From contig WYBM01000069.1 of assembly GCA_011525915.1 (NCBI GenBank), forward strand, positions 62,001 through 126,000: a stretch of 64,000 nt of DNA, in the 5' to 3' direction. Under the pieces are notes generated by a model that searched no databases, was not told the DNA's origin, and saw only the letters and a program-made list of their open reading frames with translations. Source of the stretch: Ardenticatenaceae bacterium. Its GTDB lineage: Bacteria; Chloroflexota; Anaerolineae; Promineifilales; Promineifilaceae. Shown piece by piece: positions 8,048 through 16,392 of this stretch (position 1 is the stretch's first letter; every line of letters begins with the position of its first letter). The translations under genes and the position numbers were made by a program.

Positions 8048-9505
8048 CTGGCTAAGAGGCAGGCGCACGGTAAACGTGCTGCCTACATCGACTTCACTGT
8101 CCACGGAAATAAAACCGAGGTGGGCTTCCACCAGGCTTTTGACAATGGCCAACCCCAACCCGGTGCCGATGGCTAATTGTTGGTGCCCTTTGACACGGCT
8201 GTACCGGTCAAAAATGTGGTCAAGCTCATCCTCAGGAATGCCATAGCCGGTGTCTGTCACTTCAACCATGGCATAACGGCCGTTTGTGGAGGCCGTCACC
8301 GAGACAACACCTTCTTGAGGTGTATATTTGATGGCATTGGAGATCAGGTTTGTTAATACCCGTTCAATCTTCTTTTCATCGGCCGTGATCATAATGGGCG
8401 TGGGCACCGGGTTAAAGTCCAGTTTGATCTGTTTTTCCAGGGCTTGTGCCTGAACCGCTTCAGCGGTGCTTTTGGCCAGCAAAGAGAGGTCAAAGTCTGA
8501 CATTTCCAGCTCCATCCCGGCGCCAGAGGCCAATTTTTCCAGGTCAAGAATATTGTTGACAATTTCCAACAAGGTCTCCTGGCTGCGTAAAATAACTTTG
8601 GCAATTTGTGTCTGCTGGTCACGGGACAGTTCACGGTCACGGAGAATGCTGCCATATCCTTTGATGCTGGTCAGCGGCGTGCGCATGTCATGGGTTAAGA
8701 CGGCCAGAAATTGATCTTTTTCCTTGTTTAATCTTTCCAGTTGGTCATTGGCTTCAGCCAACGCCTGTGTGCGCAGGGCCACCAGGTCTTCCAGGTTATC
8801 CATCTGCTTTTTAGCATTATTCACGGTAATACGAAATGAGTACGCAGAAAGGATAATGGGCAGCACAAAGATGGCTAAACCAAGCAGGCCAAAAACGTAG
8901 ACGGCCGTGTAAATGAGCCCACCACCCAACGCCATGACGGTCACATTCATGGGGACCGCCCAGCGGGTATCCCGCCACATTTCCATAGGGTGAATGCTAT
9001 GGGCCATATAAATGATGACCGTCAGCAGCCAGAAATTGACCTGATCGCTGACAATGGCGCCGATCACCCAGGGGGCGGTAAGGCCCATAAACGTTCCTGG
9101 CCCTAACCAGTTTTCAAACAAGGTAAACGCCAGGCCACCCACAAGAATGGAAATGGCCTGCATACCGCCATTAGCGCCTAACCGTTCTAACTCAGACCAC
9201 CAGATGCGCTGGCCCGAATACACATTAATTAACCAGATGCCTACTTCGGCCAGCGCCGCCACCATGGCACCCGCCACCGGGCTAAACAGCCCCACAGCGG
9301 CAAAACTTATGGCACTGCCTACCGAAATATTAACACGCCCCCCCACCAATATGGTTGTTGTTGTATGTGCGCCGATAGCCACCACTAGTAAAAGCACCAG
9401 GGTGAGCGAATCTTCATAGGTCGGGATTAGGATCACGCCCCAGAGGACAATCACAAGGCCAGCCAGGGCCAGCAATCCCGTATAAATCTTGCGTAGTTTG
9501 AGCAT
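8042..9505 (-). CDS. Membrane sensor histidine kinase
   Basis: 487 residues. Residues 1-225 form six or seven membrane segments, 225-265 a coiled linker, then HisKA with the phospho-acceptor His272 in LTHDMRTPLTS, and an ATPase domain with N-box (NLISNAIKYTP), G1 (DTGYGIP) and G2 (GTGLGLA). Unlike the kinase at the left edge, all catalytic motifs are intact. No response regulator is adjacent, so the partner lies elsewhere. It converges on thrS copy 2 and stands back to back with the protease terminator. TAATAC lies 5 bp before the ATG, so a leaderless mRNA is possible. Confidence 0.9.
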   Translation of the reverse strand: MLKLRKIYTGLLALAGLVIVLWGVILIPTYEDSLTLVLLLVVAIGAHTTTTILVGGRVNISVGSAISFAAVGLFSPVAGAMVAALAEVGIWLINVYSGQRIWWSELERLGANGGMQAISILVGGLAFTLFENWLGPGTFMGLTAPWVIGAIVSDQVNFWLLTVIIYMAHSIHPMEMWRDTRWAVPMNVTVMALGGGLIYTAVYVFGLLGLAIFVLPIILSAYSFRITVNNAKKQMDNLEDLVALRTQALAEANDQLERLNKEKDQFLAVLTHDMRTPLTSIKGYGSILRDRELSRDQQTQIAKVILRSQETLLEIVNNILDLEKLASGAGMELEMSDFDLSLLAKSTAEAVQAQALEKQIKLDFNPVPTPIMITADEKKIERVLTNLISNAIKYTPQEGVVSVTASTNGRYAMVEVTDTGYGIPEDELDHIFDRYSRVKGHQQLAIGTGLGLAIVKSLVEAHLGFISVDSEVDVGSTFTVRLPLSQL

Positions 9506-9593
9506 GACAAGTATTACAAATACATTTTTACATTTGGTAACAAGATCACTTTATTACAGCAAACAAACTGTGACGGCACATACTTTAATACAA

Positions 9594-9633
9594 AATCCCC
9601 ATGATGCCTATAGGACATCATAGGGATTGGACA
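9594..9633 (-). terminator. Terminator hairpin behind the S8 protease gene
   Basis: Arms AATCCCCATGATG (9594-9606) and CATCATAGGGATT (9616-9628) pair over 13 positions with one G-T. On the minus strand the hairpin runs into TTTTG. It lies about 50 bp beyond the protease stop codon. Confidence 0.6.
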
Positions 9634-9678
9634 TTGCAAACTATACCCTATGCTGGTTAGATCACCCAGAATTGGGCG

Positions 9679-11340
9679 TTAATTACCGTAACTGGTCAGG
9701 CCGCTCCAGCCGTAGCTGCCGCTCCAGCCATAGCTGCCGCTCCAGCCGTAGCTGCTATTCCAGCCATAACCGCCGTTCCAACCATAGCTGCCGGGTATCC
9801 AGGAATAACCGCTTTGCCAGCCGTTACCGTCAACCCATTGTTGCCAATTTGCATCACCTACCCAGTTATAACCAGAAGCCCAGCCGTAGCCGCCGTTCCA
9901 GCCGTAGCCGCCATTCCAACCGTAGCCGCCATTCCAGCCATAACCACCGTTCCAACCGTAGCCGCCGTTCCAACCGTAGCCAGAGGCATCCGGAATAGAG
10001 TAGCCATTGGCATCAACGATGACAAATTGCCCGTCCTGGTAAGCCACCGGCCCTACATACATCTGGCCAGGCACCATGCCCACATTGGCTTCACCGGCTG
10101 GCGGGGCCAATACTGCGGTGCTGGCGTCCACCCGCCCTGCGCCTTGTTGCAAGATACTCCAAACCAGCGAGCTGTCAGTATACGCGGCCGGCCGGGCTGA
10201 ATTCATCAGCGCATATTTGATCTGATTGGGGGTCATGCTGGGGTTGGCTTCTATCATCAAAGCGACCACACCAGAGGTCACGGCCGTGGCCGACGATGTA
10301 CCTGCAATATTATAGAACTGCCCCCGAATTCGGAATGCCGGGTTTTGCTGGGCCCAATTAGAGTTAACCTTGGTCATAGCCACCATATGCGCCCCTGGGG
10401 CTATTACATCGGGCTTGACAAAGCCTACTTCGGTGGGGCCGGCACCGCTAAACGGGGCCAGGTAATCATCACTCTCATCTGCCGGCGTGAAGTTATCAGT
10501 ATAGGCGCCTACCGTGATGATATAGGGGTCATTACCGGGTGCCGCTATGGTCATTGGGTCTGGGCCTTCATTGCCGGCCGCAGCCACCACCACCACCCCT
10601 GCGCTCCAAAGCGCTTCCACCGCCTGGTCAATGGGGTCGGCCCAATAGGGGCTGTTGATGCCACTTACCAGAGAAAGATTAACCACCCGTATGTTGTGGG
10701 CATTTTTGTTCTGTAATATCCAGTTCAGTCCTTCAATAATGTCTGTGTAGGTACCTTTGCCCTCGCCGTCCAACACCCGCACATCGATAAAGTTTATACG
10801 TGGGGCAACACCAATGGGGCCATTGGAATCTTCATGATTGCTGCCCATCAGGCTGGCCATCATGGTGCCGTGTCCGTGAGGGTCTTCCTGATTGGGGCCA
10901 TTGTCCAGGGCGTCATAGCGCGCGACAATACGGTTGTGGTTCCAGCCCATCTTGCTAATGCCGGAATCAACCACGGCTACGCCCACCCCTTCACCATCAT
11001 AACCGGCTGCCCAGACGGCAGGCACGCCCATTACTTCTGGCGCGTACATCTCTGGGGCATTGCCGCTGGCCTCCACCGGCCCATCTTCATAAACGGCCAC
11101 GATCCGTTCATCGGCGGTTAACGCCCGCACCATCTGTACGGGGATGTCCGCCGAAACAGCATTAATGATGGCCAGCTCTTCATGAACCTGACCACCATAG
11201 GTTTGTACGGCCGTTGTGGCCGCCTCTATAGAATTTCCTTGAACAACAAGCGAAATGGTTTGTGAGGAAGTAAAGACAAATGCCCCCACCAAAGCCGTTA
11301 AAACAACTATCATGGCGAAGAAAACTGCTACGCGCTTCAT
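9679..11340 (-). CDS. Secreted S8 (subtilisin-like) serine protease with C-terminal YGWNGG repeats
   Basis: 553 residues from the ATG at 11340, supported by AGGAG 8 bp upstream. Residues 1-30 are a hydrophobic signal or anchor segment, followed by an inhibitor-like propeptide (about 30-90). The catalytic triad is Asp125 (AVVDSG), His157 (HGHGTMMASL) and Ser349 (AGTSSATAV), with Asn257 (AAAGNEG) as the oxyanion residue. Residues 453-553 are a low-complexity tail with eleven YGW units, mostly YGWNGG, interrupted by a Trp-rich segment. The tail is not part of the protease fold and could be a surface anchor, adhesive or substrate-like region. A 13-residue ORF that also contains YGYGW is transcribed divergently 360 bp away. 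Confidence 0.9.
   Translation of the reverse strand: MKRVAVFFAMIVVLTALVGAFVFTSSQTISLVVQGNSIEAATTAVQTYGGQVHEELAIINAVSADIPVQMVRALTADERIVAVYEDGPVEASGNAPEMYAPEVMGVPAVWAAGYDGEGVGVAVVDSGISKMGWNHNRIVARYDALDNGPNQEDPHGHGTMMASLMGSNHEDSNGPIGVAPRINFIDVRVLDGEGKGTYTDIIEGLNWILQNKNAHNIRVVNLSLVSGINSPYWADPIDQAVEALWSAGVVVVAAAGNEGPDPMTIAAPGNDPYIITVGAYTDNFTPADESDDYLAPFSGAGPTEVGFVKPDVIAPGAHMVAMTKVNSNWAQQNPAFRIRGQFYNIAGTSSATAVTSGVVALMIEANPSMTPNQIKYALMNSARPAAYTDSSLVWSILQQGAGRVDASTAVLAPPAGEANVGMVPGQMYVGPVAYQDGQFVIVDANGYSIPDASGYGWNGGYGWNGGYGWNGGYGWNGGYGWNGGYGWASGYNWVGDANWQQWVDGNGWQSGYSWIPGSYGWNGGYGWNSSYGWSGSYGWSGSYGWSGLTSYGN
9682..9990. repeat. In-gene tandem repeat coding YGWNGG / YGWSGS
   Basis: An 18-bp unit (CCGTAGCCGCCGTTCCAA on the plus strand) repeats about six times near 9883-9987 and, in more diverged form, about five times near 9682-9790. 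It keeps the reading frame and encodes the protease tail. Repeat number could change by slippage. Confidence 0.8.
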
Positions 11341-11405
11341 GTTTTGTACTCCTGTGATTACTATGGATTCGACGATGAGGGGAGGATGCTCCAACCCTTA
11401 CGAAT

Positions 11406-11434
11406 ATTATGATGGTCCGCGCAATTATTCTCAA
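11406..11434 (-). promoter_or_regulatory. Promoter of the S8 protease gene
   Basis: On the minus strand TTGAGA (11434-11429) and CATAAT (11411-11406) are spaced by 17 bp, about 70 bp before the ATG. Confidence 0.5.
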
Positions 11435-11571
11435 TAGGACAAGAGATAGATGACTTTTCTCCCATTGAATTTATGGAATTTTTATTATTGCACTTAAGCG
11501 GCATATTAAGGATAATAGGTTCTGTATTTCTAGTTTCCTCTGTAGTGTATTAATTAAATACCCATAGGGTG

Positions 11572-11601
11572 TTGACATAAGTTAACAGTATCCACCATAT
11601 A
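11572..11601 (+). promoter_or_regulatory. Promoter of the short-peptide transcript
   Basis: A perfect TTGACA (11572-11577) is followed after 18 bp by a weak CATATA. ACCCATAGGGT, an interrupted palindrome, sits just upstream of the -35. The -10 assignment is uncertain. Confidence 0.4.
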
Positions 11602-11698
11602 TGTAATACCTATGGTTTTGTGTTGTATTCTTGTAGTTCCACAGACTACAAGTCTTTAATATTCGTAACCGCTTTTAACCGAGGAAGGAGGTTTTATT

Positions 11699-11740
11699 AT
11701 GAAGTATGGTTACGGTTGGGTATCGGGGCAAGGTGGCTAA
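11699..11740 (+). CDS. Putative 13-residue peptide MKYGYGWVSGQGG
   Basis: A complete short ORF with a near-perfect Shine-Dalgarno (AAGGAGG, 11685-11691) 7 bp before the ATG, a TTGACA box about 120 bp upstream, and a strong terminator 18 bp after the stop. Together these make a dedicated transcript of under 200 nt. The peptide is Gly/Tyr/Trp-rich and shares YGYGW-type sequence with the repeat tail of the divergent secreted protease. It is followed by an MFS exporter and an M3 peptidase. It could be a signal peptide, a RiPP-like precursor, a leader peptide for the exporter gene, or a chance ORF on an sRNA. Function unknown. Confidence 0.5.
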   Translation: MKYGYGWVSGQGG

Positions 11741-11758
11741 TTTTCACCTACCCACGTA

Positions 11759-11801
11759 GAATGGTTGGGGTTTCAAAACCCCAACCATTCTATTTGTTCT
11801 T
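11759..11801 (+). terminator. Strong intrinsic terminator after the 13-residue ORF
   Basis: A perfect 15-bp stem (GAATGGTTGGGGTTT and its complement, 11759-11790) with a very short loop, followed by TATTTGTTCTT. It separates the peptide ORF from the MFS gene, either ending a small transcript or attenuating readthrough. Confidence 0.85.
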
Positions 11802-11835
11802 AAACTTATCAACCTGGGCAGGGGAGGATTAACTT

Positions 11836-13125
11836 ATGAGCGGTGTTATACCTACAACTGAAGTGCGTGTTTTGCCGCGACAGTTATTGGCTTTACGTAA
11901 CTTCCGACTGTTATGGTTGGGGCAGGCCATTTCTACATTTGGTGACAAGTTTACAGAAATCGCGATCCCTATTCTGGTATATACTCTGAGCGGCTCGGCC
12001 ATGCAACTGGGGTTAGCATTTTTAGTACAAACGCTGGCCACGCTTATTTTTGGGTTGTTTGCCGGTGTCATGACTGACCGATGGAACCGCCAGCGCACGA
12101 TGATCAGCACCAACATGATTCGGGCCGGGCTGGTCATCTCTATTCTGGTTATTTCTGTGCTGCCGCTGCCTATCAATGGGCAGTTGATCTTGCTTTATCT
12201 TGTTGGGTTCTGCACCACGGCCGTCAGCCAATTCTACGTGCCCGCTAAAGTAGCTACCATCCCAGACACTGTCAATGATTCACAACTCATGGCGGCCAAC
12301 TCCCTTGACCAGTCAACGATGACGCTGGTTGCCTTCTTCGGTTATGCCACTGCCGGGGCCATGATTGGCCTGGTGGGTACTCAGACGGCCTTTCTCATTG
12401 ATGGTGCTACATTTTTGATTTCTGCGGCACTAATTGCCCTGATGCAACTGTCTTCTGCTGATCAGCCGGACAACGCCAGCCAAAGACAAGAATCTATTAT
12501 CAACGGTATTCGCGCCGGCTTCCGCCATGTGGGGTCGGTTTCTATTTTAAAAGGCATTGTCCTTTTGAGCTTTATTGCCCCTTTAGCCCTGGGGGGTACA
12601 CAGGCGCTGTTGCTCATTTTTGCCCAGGATGTGTTGGGCGCTGGGCCCTTTGGGTATGGACTGTTAGAGGGCTCATTTGGTCTGGGTATTGCCTTTGGCG
12701 GTTTGGTGCTGGCCCGCCGTTCGGCCAATGTAACCCGCGGCCGTTTATTGGCACTGGGTGTAGTCGGCATGGGGGTAGGGCAAATCTTTGCTGTTTTGCT
12801 CCCGGGCCTCCTGATGCGGACGGGAATGGTGAACAGTACCTTGCTTATGGCCGTTTCCCTTCCCTTTTTCTTTTTAGGGGCAGCGTGTAATGCGGCGGTG
12901 ATGATTGGCATGCGCACCGTCATTCAAGAGAAAACCCCACGCGACATGATCGGCCGTGTCTTTAGTGTCATTATGGTTGTGAGCAGCGCCGCTTTGGCTG
13001 CCGGCGCCAGCACGGCCGGGCTGGCAGACCTTTATGACGTGGGGCTGCTTCTAGCTTTGTGGGGGGTGGTGTTGACAATAACCGGTGTGTTTGCCATGAA
13101 GTGGCGGACCTTTCAGGAGAAGTAA
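11836..13125 (+). CDS. MFS transporter (MFS_3 type, exporter-like)
   Basis: 429 residues with about 12 membrane helices. The start ALRNFRLLWLGQAIS and the loop GVMTDRWNRQRTM are typical of the MFS_3 family, whose known members export siderophores or drugs. GGGGAGG 8 bp before the ATG supports the start. It lies between the terminator of the short-peptide transcript and an M3 peptidase gene whose ATG begins directly after this stop codon, so the two are translationally coupled. Substrate unknown; export of a peptide product is a plausible reading of the neighbours. Confidence 0.85.
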   Translation: MSGVIPTTEVRVLPRQLLALRNFRLLWLGQAISTFGDKFTEIAIPILVYTLSGSAMQLGLAFLVQTLATLIFGLFAGVMTDRWNRQRTMISTNMIRAGLVISILVISVLPLPINGQLILLYLVGFCTTAVSQFYVPAKVATIPDTVNDSQLMAANSLDQSTMTLVAFFGYATAGAMIGLVGTQTAFLIDGATFLISAALIALMQLSSADQPDNASQRQESIINGIRAGFRHVGSVSILKGIVLLSFIAPLALGGTQALLLIFAQDVLGAGPFGYGLLEGSFGLGIAFGGLVLARRSANVTRGRLLALGVVGMGVGQIFAVLLPGLLMRTGMVNSTLLMAVSLPFFFLGAACNAAVMIGMRTVIQEKTPRDMIGRVFSVIMVVSSAALAAGASTAGLADLYDVGLLLALWGVVLTITGVFAMKWRTFQEK

Positions 13126-14598
13126 ATGCTGGCAGTACAGTTGCCCACTGAGCATATCATGACCTATCAAACGCGGGCCGAGGCTTTCTGGCAAGCGGAA
13201 ACGACAGCTTTGTACCAGGCACAGGCTGGCCTGGTAGAGACGCTTCAACTAGACAAGGTATATGCCGAGTTTGCCGATTTATTTACATTACAGCAGGTAC
13301 GTACACTCGTCGACATGGCCCGGTCACAAGCCGACAGCCATTATCGGCACGTGGCGGAATTTGCTACCATGCGCTATCTGCGGCAGACGGCCGTGCCCTA
13401 TGATGAGATGCTTTTCAGGCAGCTGGGCCAGCCCACTATCCCCTGGGACGGTACCGAATTGCCGTTTTTTGCCATTGCCCCCCTCTTGGCCACGGAGCCT
13501 GATGCCGCACGACGCAAAGACCTTTATTTAAGCCGCAGCCAATTCACTGCCCGCCAAAATGACACCCTGCGCCAACGATGGGAAGCCATCACCGCCCAGG
13601 CAGAAGCATTAGGCTTTGATACGTATTATGCGTTGTGCAACGAGATGCGTGGGCTGCGCCTGGTGAGTTTACAGTTTATGGCTCAATCCTTTTTGAAGGA
13701 AACGGCCGACACCTACTTTCAGAGACTCTCTCGTTGGAGCCAGACAATGCTGGGCACAGAAAAACCAGATGCCGCCGATAGATTCTACATGATGCGCGGC
13801 GCCCAGTTTGACATCTTATTCCCACCGGAGACATTGGCGTTGGCTGTTAACAACACGGCCAGTTTCTTGGGCCTGCCGCTGGTAAACCAACCTGGCCTGG
13901 AAATTGACCTGGCCGCACGGCCGCAGAAATCTTTACGGCCGTTTTGTGCTTTTATCCATGTACCTGATGATATCAAGTTAGTGGTTAACCCTGCCGGGGG
14001 GTATCGGGATTACAGCGCCGTATTTCATGAACTGGGTCATGCTTTGCACGGGCTGCACATTCCGGCTGACCTGCCTTTTGCTGTTCGTTATCTGGGCGAT
14101 GACTCTGTGGGTGAAGCGTTTGCCTTTTTATTTGAGCAACTGCCTGGCAATCCCATCTGGTTACAAGAGCTGCTGGGGAGTGCCGACTATGAAACGTTTG
14201 TAGATTACATACAATTCATGCGTCTCTGGCTTATACGGCGATGCGCCATCTCGGTATTGTATGAAAATTTGCTGCATACCGGCACGCCAACACCTGAGAC
14301 ATTGTATACCTCTCTGTTAGCTGAACATTTGGGCCTTAACGTTTCGCCGGCTTATTATCTGTTGGATGTAGAAGACGGGTTTTATAATGCGCAGTACTTC
14401 CGCGCCTGGATGTTGACCGCCCAAATAGCCGCGCAGCTAGAGGCCCGTATTGGCGAAGACTGGATGGTTTCAGCAGGCACTGGGGCTTTTTTACGGCCGT
14501 TATGGCAAAAAGGTCAACCAGCAGCCGAGATTATTGCCATCCTGATTGGGGAAGAAGGGCTGAACCCAGAGGCTCTCATCCGCAGTTTCCAGACATAA
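13126..14598 (+). CDS. M3-family zinc metallopeptidase (oligoendopeptidase-like)
   Basis: 490 residues, cytoplasmic (no signal peptide). The zinc site VFHELGHALHGLH and the third ligand in DDSVGEAFAFLFE are those of the thimet/oligoendopeptidase family, which cleaves short peptides. AGGAG lies 6 bp before the ATG at 13126; an in-frame ATG at 13159 is less likely. It follows the MFS gene without a gap, so both come from one mRNA. A peptidase for short peptides next to an exporter and a small peptide ORF suggests processing or turnover of that peptide, which is inference. Confidence 0.88.
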   Translation: MLAVQLPTEHIMTYQTRAEAFWQAETTALYQAQAGLVETLQLDKVYAEFADLFTLQQVRTLVDMARSQADSHYRHVAEFATMRYLRQTAVPYDEMLFRQLGQPTIPWDGTELPFFAIAPLLATEPDAARRKDLYLSRSQFTARQNDTLRQRWEAITAQAEALGFDTYYALCNEMRGLRLVSLQFMAQSFLKETADTYFQRLSRWSQTMLGTEKPDAADRFYMMRGAQFDILFPPETLALAVNNTASFLGLPLVNQPGLEIDLAARPQKSLRPFCAFIHVPDDIKLVVNPAGGYRDYSAVFHELGHALHGLHIPADLPFAVRYLGDDSVGEAFAFLFEQLPGNPIWLQELLGSADYETFVDYIQFMRLWLIRRCAISVLYENLLHTGTPTPETLYTSLLAEHLGLNVSPAYYLLDVEDGFYNAQYFRAWMLTAQIAAQLEARIGEDWMVSAGTGAFLRPLWQKGQPAAEIIAILIGEEGLNPEALIRSFQT

Positions 14599-14633
14599 GG
14601 CGATCATTTTCCTTTAATCTTTCACCAAAATAG

Positions 14634-14661
14634 TTGACATGTCAACCAGAATCCCTATAAT
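14634..14661 (+). promoter_or_regulatory. Sigma-70 promoter of the CBM48 gene leader
   Basis: TTGACA (14634-14639), a 16-bp spacer and TATAAT (14656-14661). Transcription would start near 14668, about 100 bp before the gene. Confidence 0.75.
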
Positions 14662-14670
14662 CATAGATAA

Positions 14671-14741
14671 TTCCAGGCAAATTTGTCCGCCTGGAAAGCA
14701 GTTAAACAAAAGAAGCCGCTCTTCTATTGGGGCGGCTTTTT
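14671..14741 (+). promoter_or_regulatory. Leader with hairpin and terminator-like stem (candidate attenuator or small RNA)
   Basis: TTCCAGGC/GCCTGGAA (14671-14696) forms a perfect 8-bp stem. AAGCCGC/GCGGCTT (14713-14738) followed by T5 is a typical terminator. Both lie between the promoter and the CBM48 start, so the transcript either ends as a ~75-nt RNA or reads through into the gene. No known riboswitch motif was recognised. Confidence 0.5.
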
Positions 14742-14766
14742 GTATGTCAAGACGGAGGACATATCT

Positions 14767-15066
14767 ATGTTAAAGAAAAAGTTTTTCAAAACCAACGAAG
14801 AATGTGAAGTCACCTTTGAGTTCGAAGCCGAGAATGTAGAGGCAGTGGCTGTTGTGGGCGAATTTAATGGGTGGGAACCCATGGCCATGAAACCGGCCAA
14901 AAACGGCCCCTTCCGCGCCAAAGTGCGTCTGCCCAAAGACGGCCGTTTTCAGTTCCGTTATCTGGTAGATGGCCAGACATGGGTTAACGATGAGTCGGCT
15001 GACGCTTACTGGCCTAACGAACATGGCGATAACAACAGCGTGCTCTTCACCCTGCCCAACAAATAA
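14767..15066 (+). CDS. Stand-alone CBM48 / isoamylase N-terminal-like protein
   Basis: 99 residues from an ATG with GGAGG 9 bp upstream. The sequence AVVGEFNGWEPMAMKP, then FRAKVRLPKDGRFQFRYL and a final SVLFTLPNK, matches the glycogen-binding-type immunoglobulin-like domain (CBM48, AMPK-beta type), which makes up almost the whole protein. No catalytic domain is attached. Such single-domain proteins are common but poorly characterised; binding of an alpha-glucan is the family expectation. Upstream attenuator-like structures suggest regulated expression. Confidence 0.8.
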   Translation: MLKKKFFKTNEECEVTFEFEAENVEAVAVVGEFNGWEPMAMKPAKNGPFRAKVRLPKDGRFQFRYLVDGQTWVNDESADAYWPNEHGDNNSVLFTLPNK

Positions 15067-15096
15067 TCATCGTTACACTTTCACAATAGCCAGATA

Positions 15097-15124
15097 AAAC
15101 GGCTCCCTAAGGGGCCGTTTTTTG
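15097..15124 (+). terminator. Intrinsic terminator of the CBM48 gene
   Basis: AAACGGCTCC and GGGGCCGTTT pair with a CTAA loop, followed by T6. It lies about 30 bp past the stop codon. Confidence 0.85.
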
Positions 15125-15262
15125 TTCTCAGTTTGTTACGGCCGTGGGCCTTCCTTTCCCCTCCCCCATGTTAAACTTGAGCGTAAGAAATCTGACCCTC
15201 TTTTCATCTAACAGGTGATTTTGAAAGACACTTTGCAGGCCTGACGCCTGTCTGGTAAAACA

Positions 15263-15362
15263 CTAGTATCAGTTTTCACTAATCAGTGTACAGTTTTCAG
15301 GGCTGGCTTATCTCTGGACATAGTCTACTGAAAACCGGTGACGGACTTCTGATTACTGGTAC
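15263..15362. repeat. Dispersed ACTGA/TCAGT intergenic repeat
   Basis: Words such as ATCAGTTTTCACTAATCAG, GTACAGTTTTCAG, CTACTGAAAACCGGTG and TCTGATTACTGGTACTAG fold back over about 100 bp between the CBM48 terminator and trxB. The remainder of 15125-15399 shows no gene. Confidence 0.6.
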
Positions 15363-15399
15363 TAGTAATAAAACATCACCTATAGGAAAAGTAATACTC

Positions 15400-16329
15400 A
15401 TGCAGAAAGAAAAAGTAATTATCATTGGTTCTGGACCGGCCGGGTTAACGGCCGCGTTGTACACCGCCCGCGCTATGTTAAACCCCCTGGTCATTGCCGG
15501 TACCCAAATCGGCGGGCAGATCGCCATTACCGGCGAGGTGGAAAACTACCCCGGTTTTTGGAGTCCTGATCACACCCCCACCGGTCCGGAACTGGTGGAA
15601 GTCATGCAAAAGCAGGCCGAACATTTTGGTGCCCGCCTGGAGTACGATGAAGTGGTGGCTGTGGATTTCCAGCAACGGCCGTTTCATATTAAGACCTATG
15701 GCAAAGAGTTCCTGGCTGACAGTGTCATCGTTACCGCCGGCGCTTCACCTACCAAGCTCCAAGTACCCGGTGAAGAAGAGTATACCGGCCGCGGTGTCAG
15801 CTATTGCGGCACCTGCGATGGCTTCTTTTTCCGGGGTAAAGACGTTGTGGTTGTTGGCGGCGGCGACAGTGCCATGGAAGAAGGCATTTTCCTGACCAAA
15901 TTTGCCAACAAAGTAGAAGTCATCCACCGCCGTGATGAACTAAGAGCCGGCGCTATCTTGCAAAAACGTGCCTTCGCCAATGAGAAAATCTCCTTTATCT
16001 GGGACAGTGTGGTGGAAGAAGTGGTAGGCAATGGCGTGGTTCAAGGCGTTAAGGTCAAGAATGTCAAAACAGGCGAGAGCCGCCAGCTAAAAACTGACGG
16101 CGTCTTCATCTTTATTGGGCACTACCCCAACAGTCAGTTTCTGGTGGGCCAACTGGCTATGGATGAAGAGGGGTATGTCATCACCGATGAACGTTACCGT
16201 ACCAGCGTGCCTGGTATCTTTGCCGCCGGGGAAATTCAAGATCCACACTTCCGCCAGATCACGACGTCGGTCGGCCAGGGTGCGGGCGCCGGTATGGAAC
16301 TGGAAAAGTGGCTGGCACAGCAAGAATAA
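15400..16329 (+). CDS. trxB: Thioredoxin reductase
   Basis: 309 residues. The FAD-binding motif GSGPAGLTAALYTAR is at the N-terminus, the redox-active disulfide is YCGTCDGFFF, the NADPH motif is VVVGGGDSAMEEG, and the C-terminal FAD segment is FAAGEIQDPHFRQ. The enzyme passes electrons from NADPH to thioredoxin in the cytoplasm. The ATG at 15400 is chosen because the protein begins directly with the FAD fold there; the open frame upstream runs through a dispersed repeat. AGGAAAA lies slightly far upstream. No thioredoxin gene is adjacent. Confidence 0.93.
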   Translation: MQKEKVIIIGSGPAGLTAALYTARAMLNPLVIAGTQIGGQIAITGEVENYPGFWSPDHTPTGPELVEVMQKQAEHFGARLEYDEVVAVDFQQRPFHIKTYGKEFLADSVIVTAGASPTKLQVPGEEEYTGRGVSYCGTCDGFFFRGKDVVVVGGGDSAMEEGIFLTKFANKVEVIHRRDELRAGAILQKRAFANEKISFIWDSVVEEVVGNGVVQGVKVKNVKTGESRQLKTDGVFIFIGHYPNSQFLVGQLAMDEEGYVITDERYRTSVPGIFAAGEIQDPHFRQITTSVGQGAGAGMELEKWLAQQE

Positions 16330-16330
16330 C

Positions 16331-16392
16331 CAGTCGTCGATGGCCGCTTGCGCTGAGTAATTGGTCATCGATGACCGATCACCAATGACCGT
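16331..16392. repeat. Dispersed intergenic repeat with GGTCATCGATGACC palindrome
   Basis: Between trxB and the TPR gene lie AGTCGTCGATGGCC, GAGTAATTGGTCATCG and ATCACCAATGACC. These include a perfect 14-bp palindrome at 16363-16376. It is a variant of the ACTGA/TCAGT family. Confidence 0.5.

Noticed and set aside
11612..11659. 15-codon ORF MVLCCILVVPQTTSL upstream of the YGYGW peptide
   Set aside because: No ribosome site; its region instead forms a CTTGTAGT/ACTACAAG hairpin.
11620..11832. 70-codon frame with TTG start overlapping the 13-residue ORF
   Set aside because: It has no Shine-Dalgarno, runs through the terminator stem, and lacks recognisable protein features. The strong Shine-Dalgarno serves the short ORF instead.
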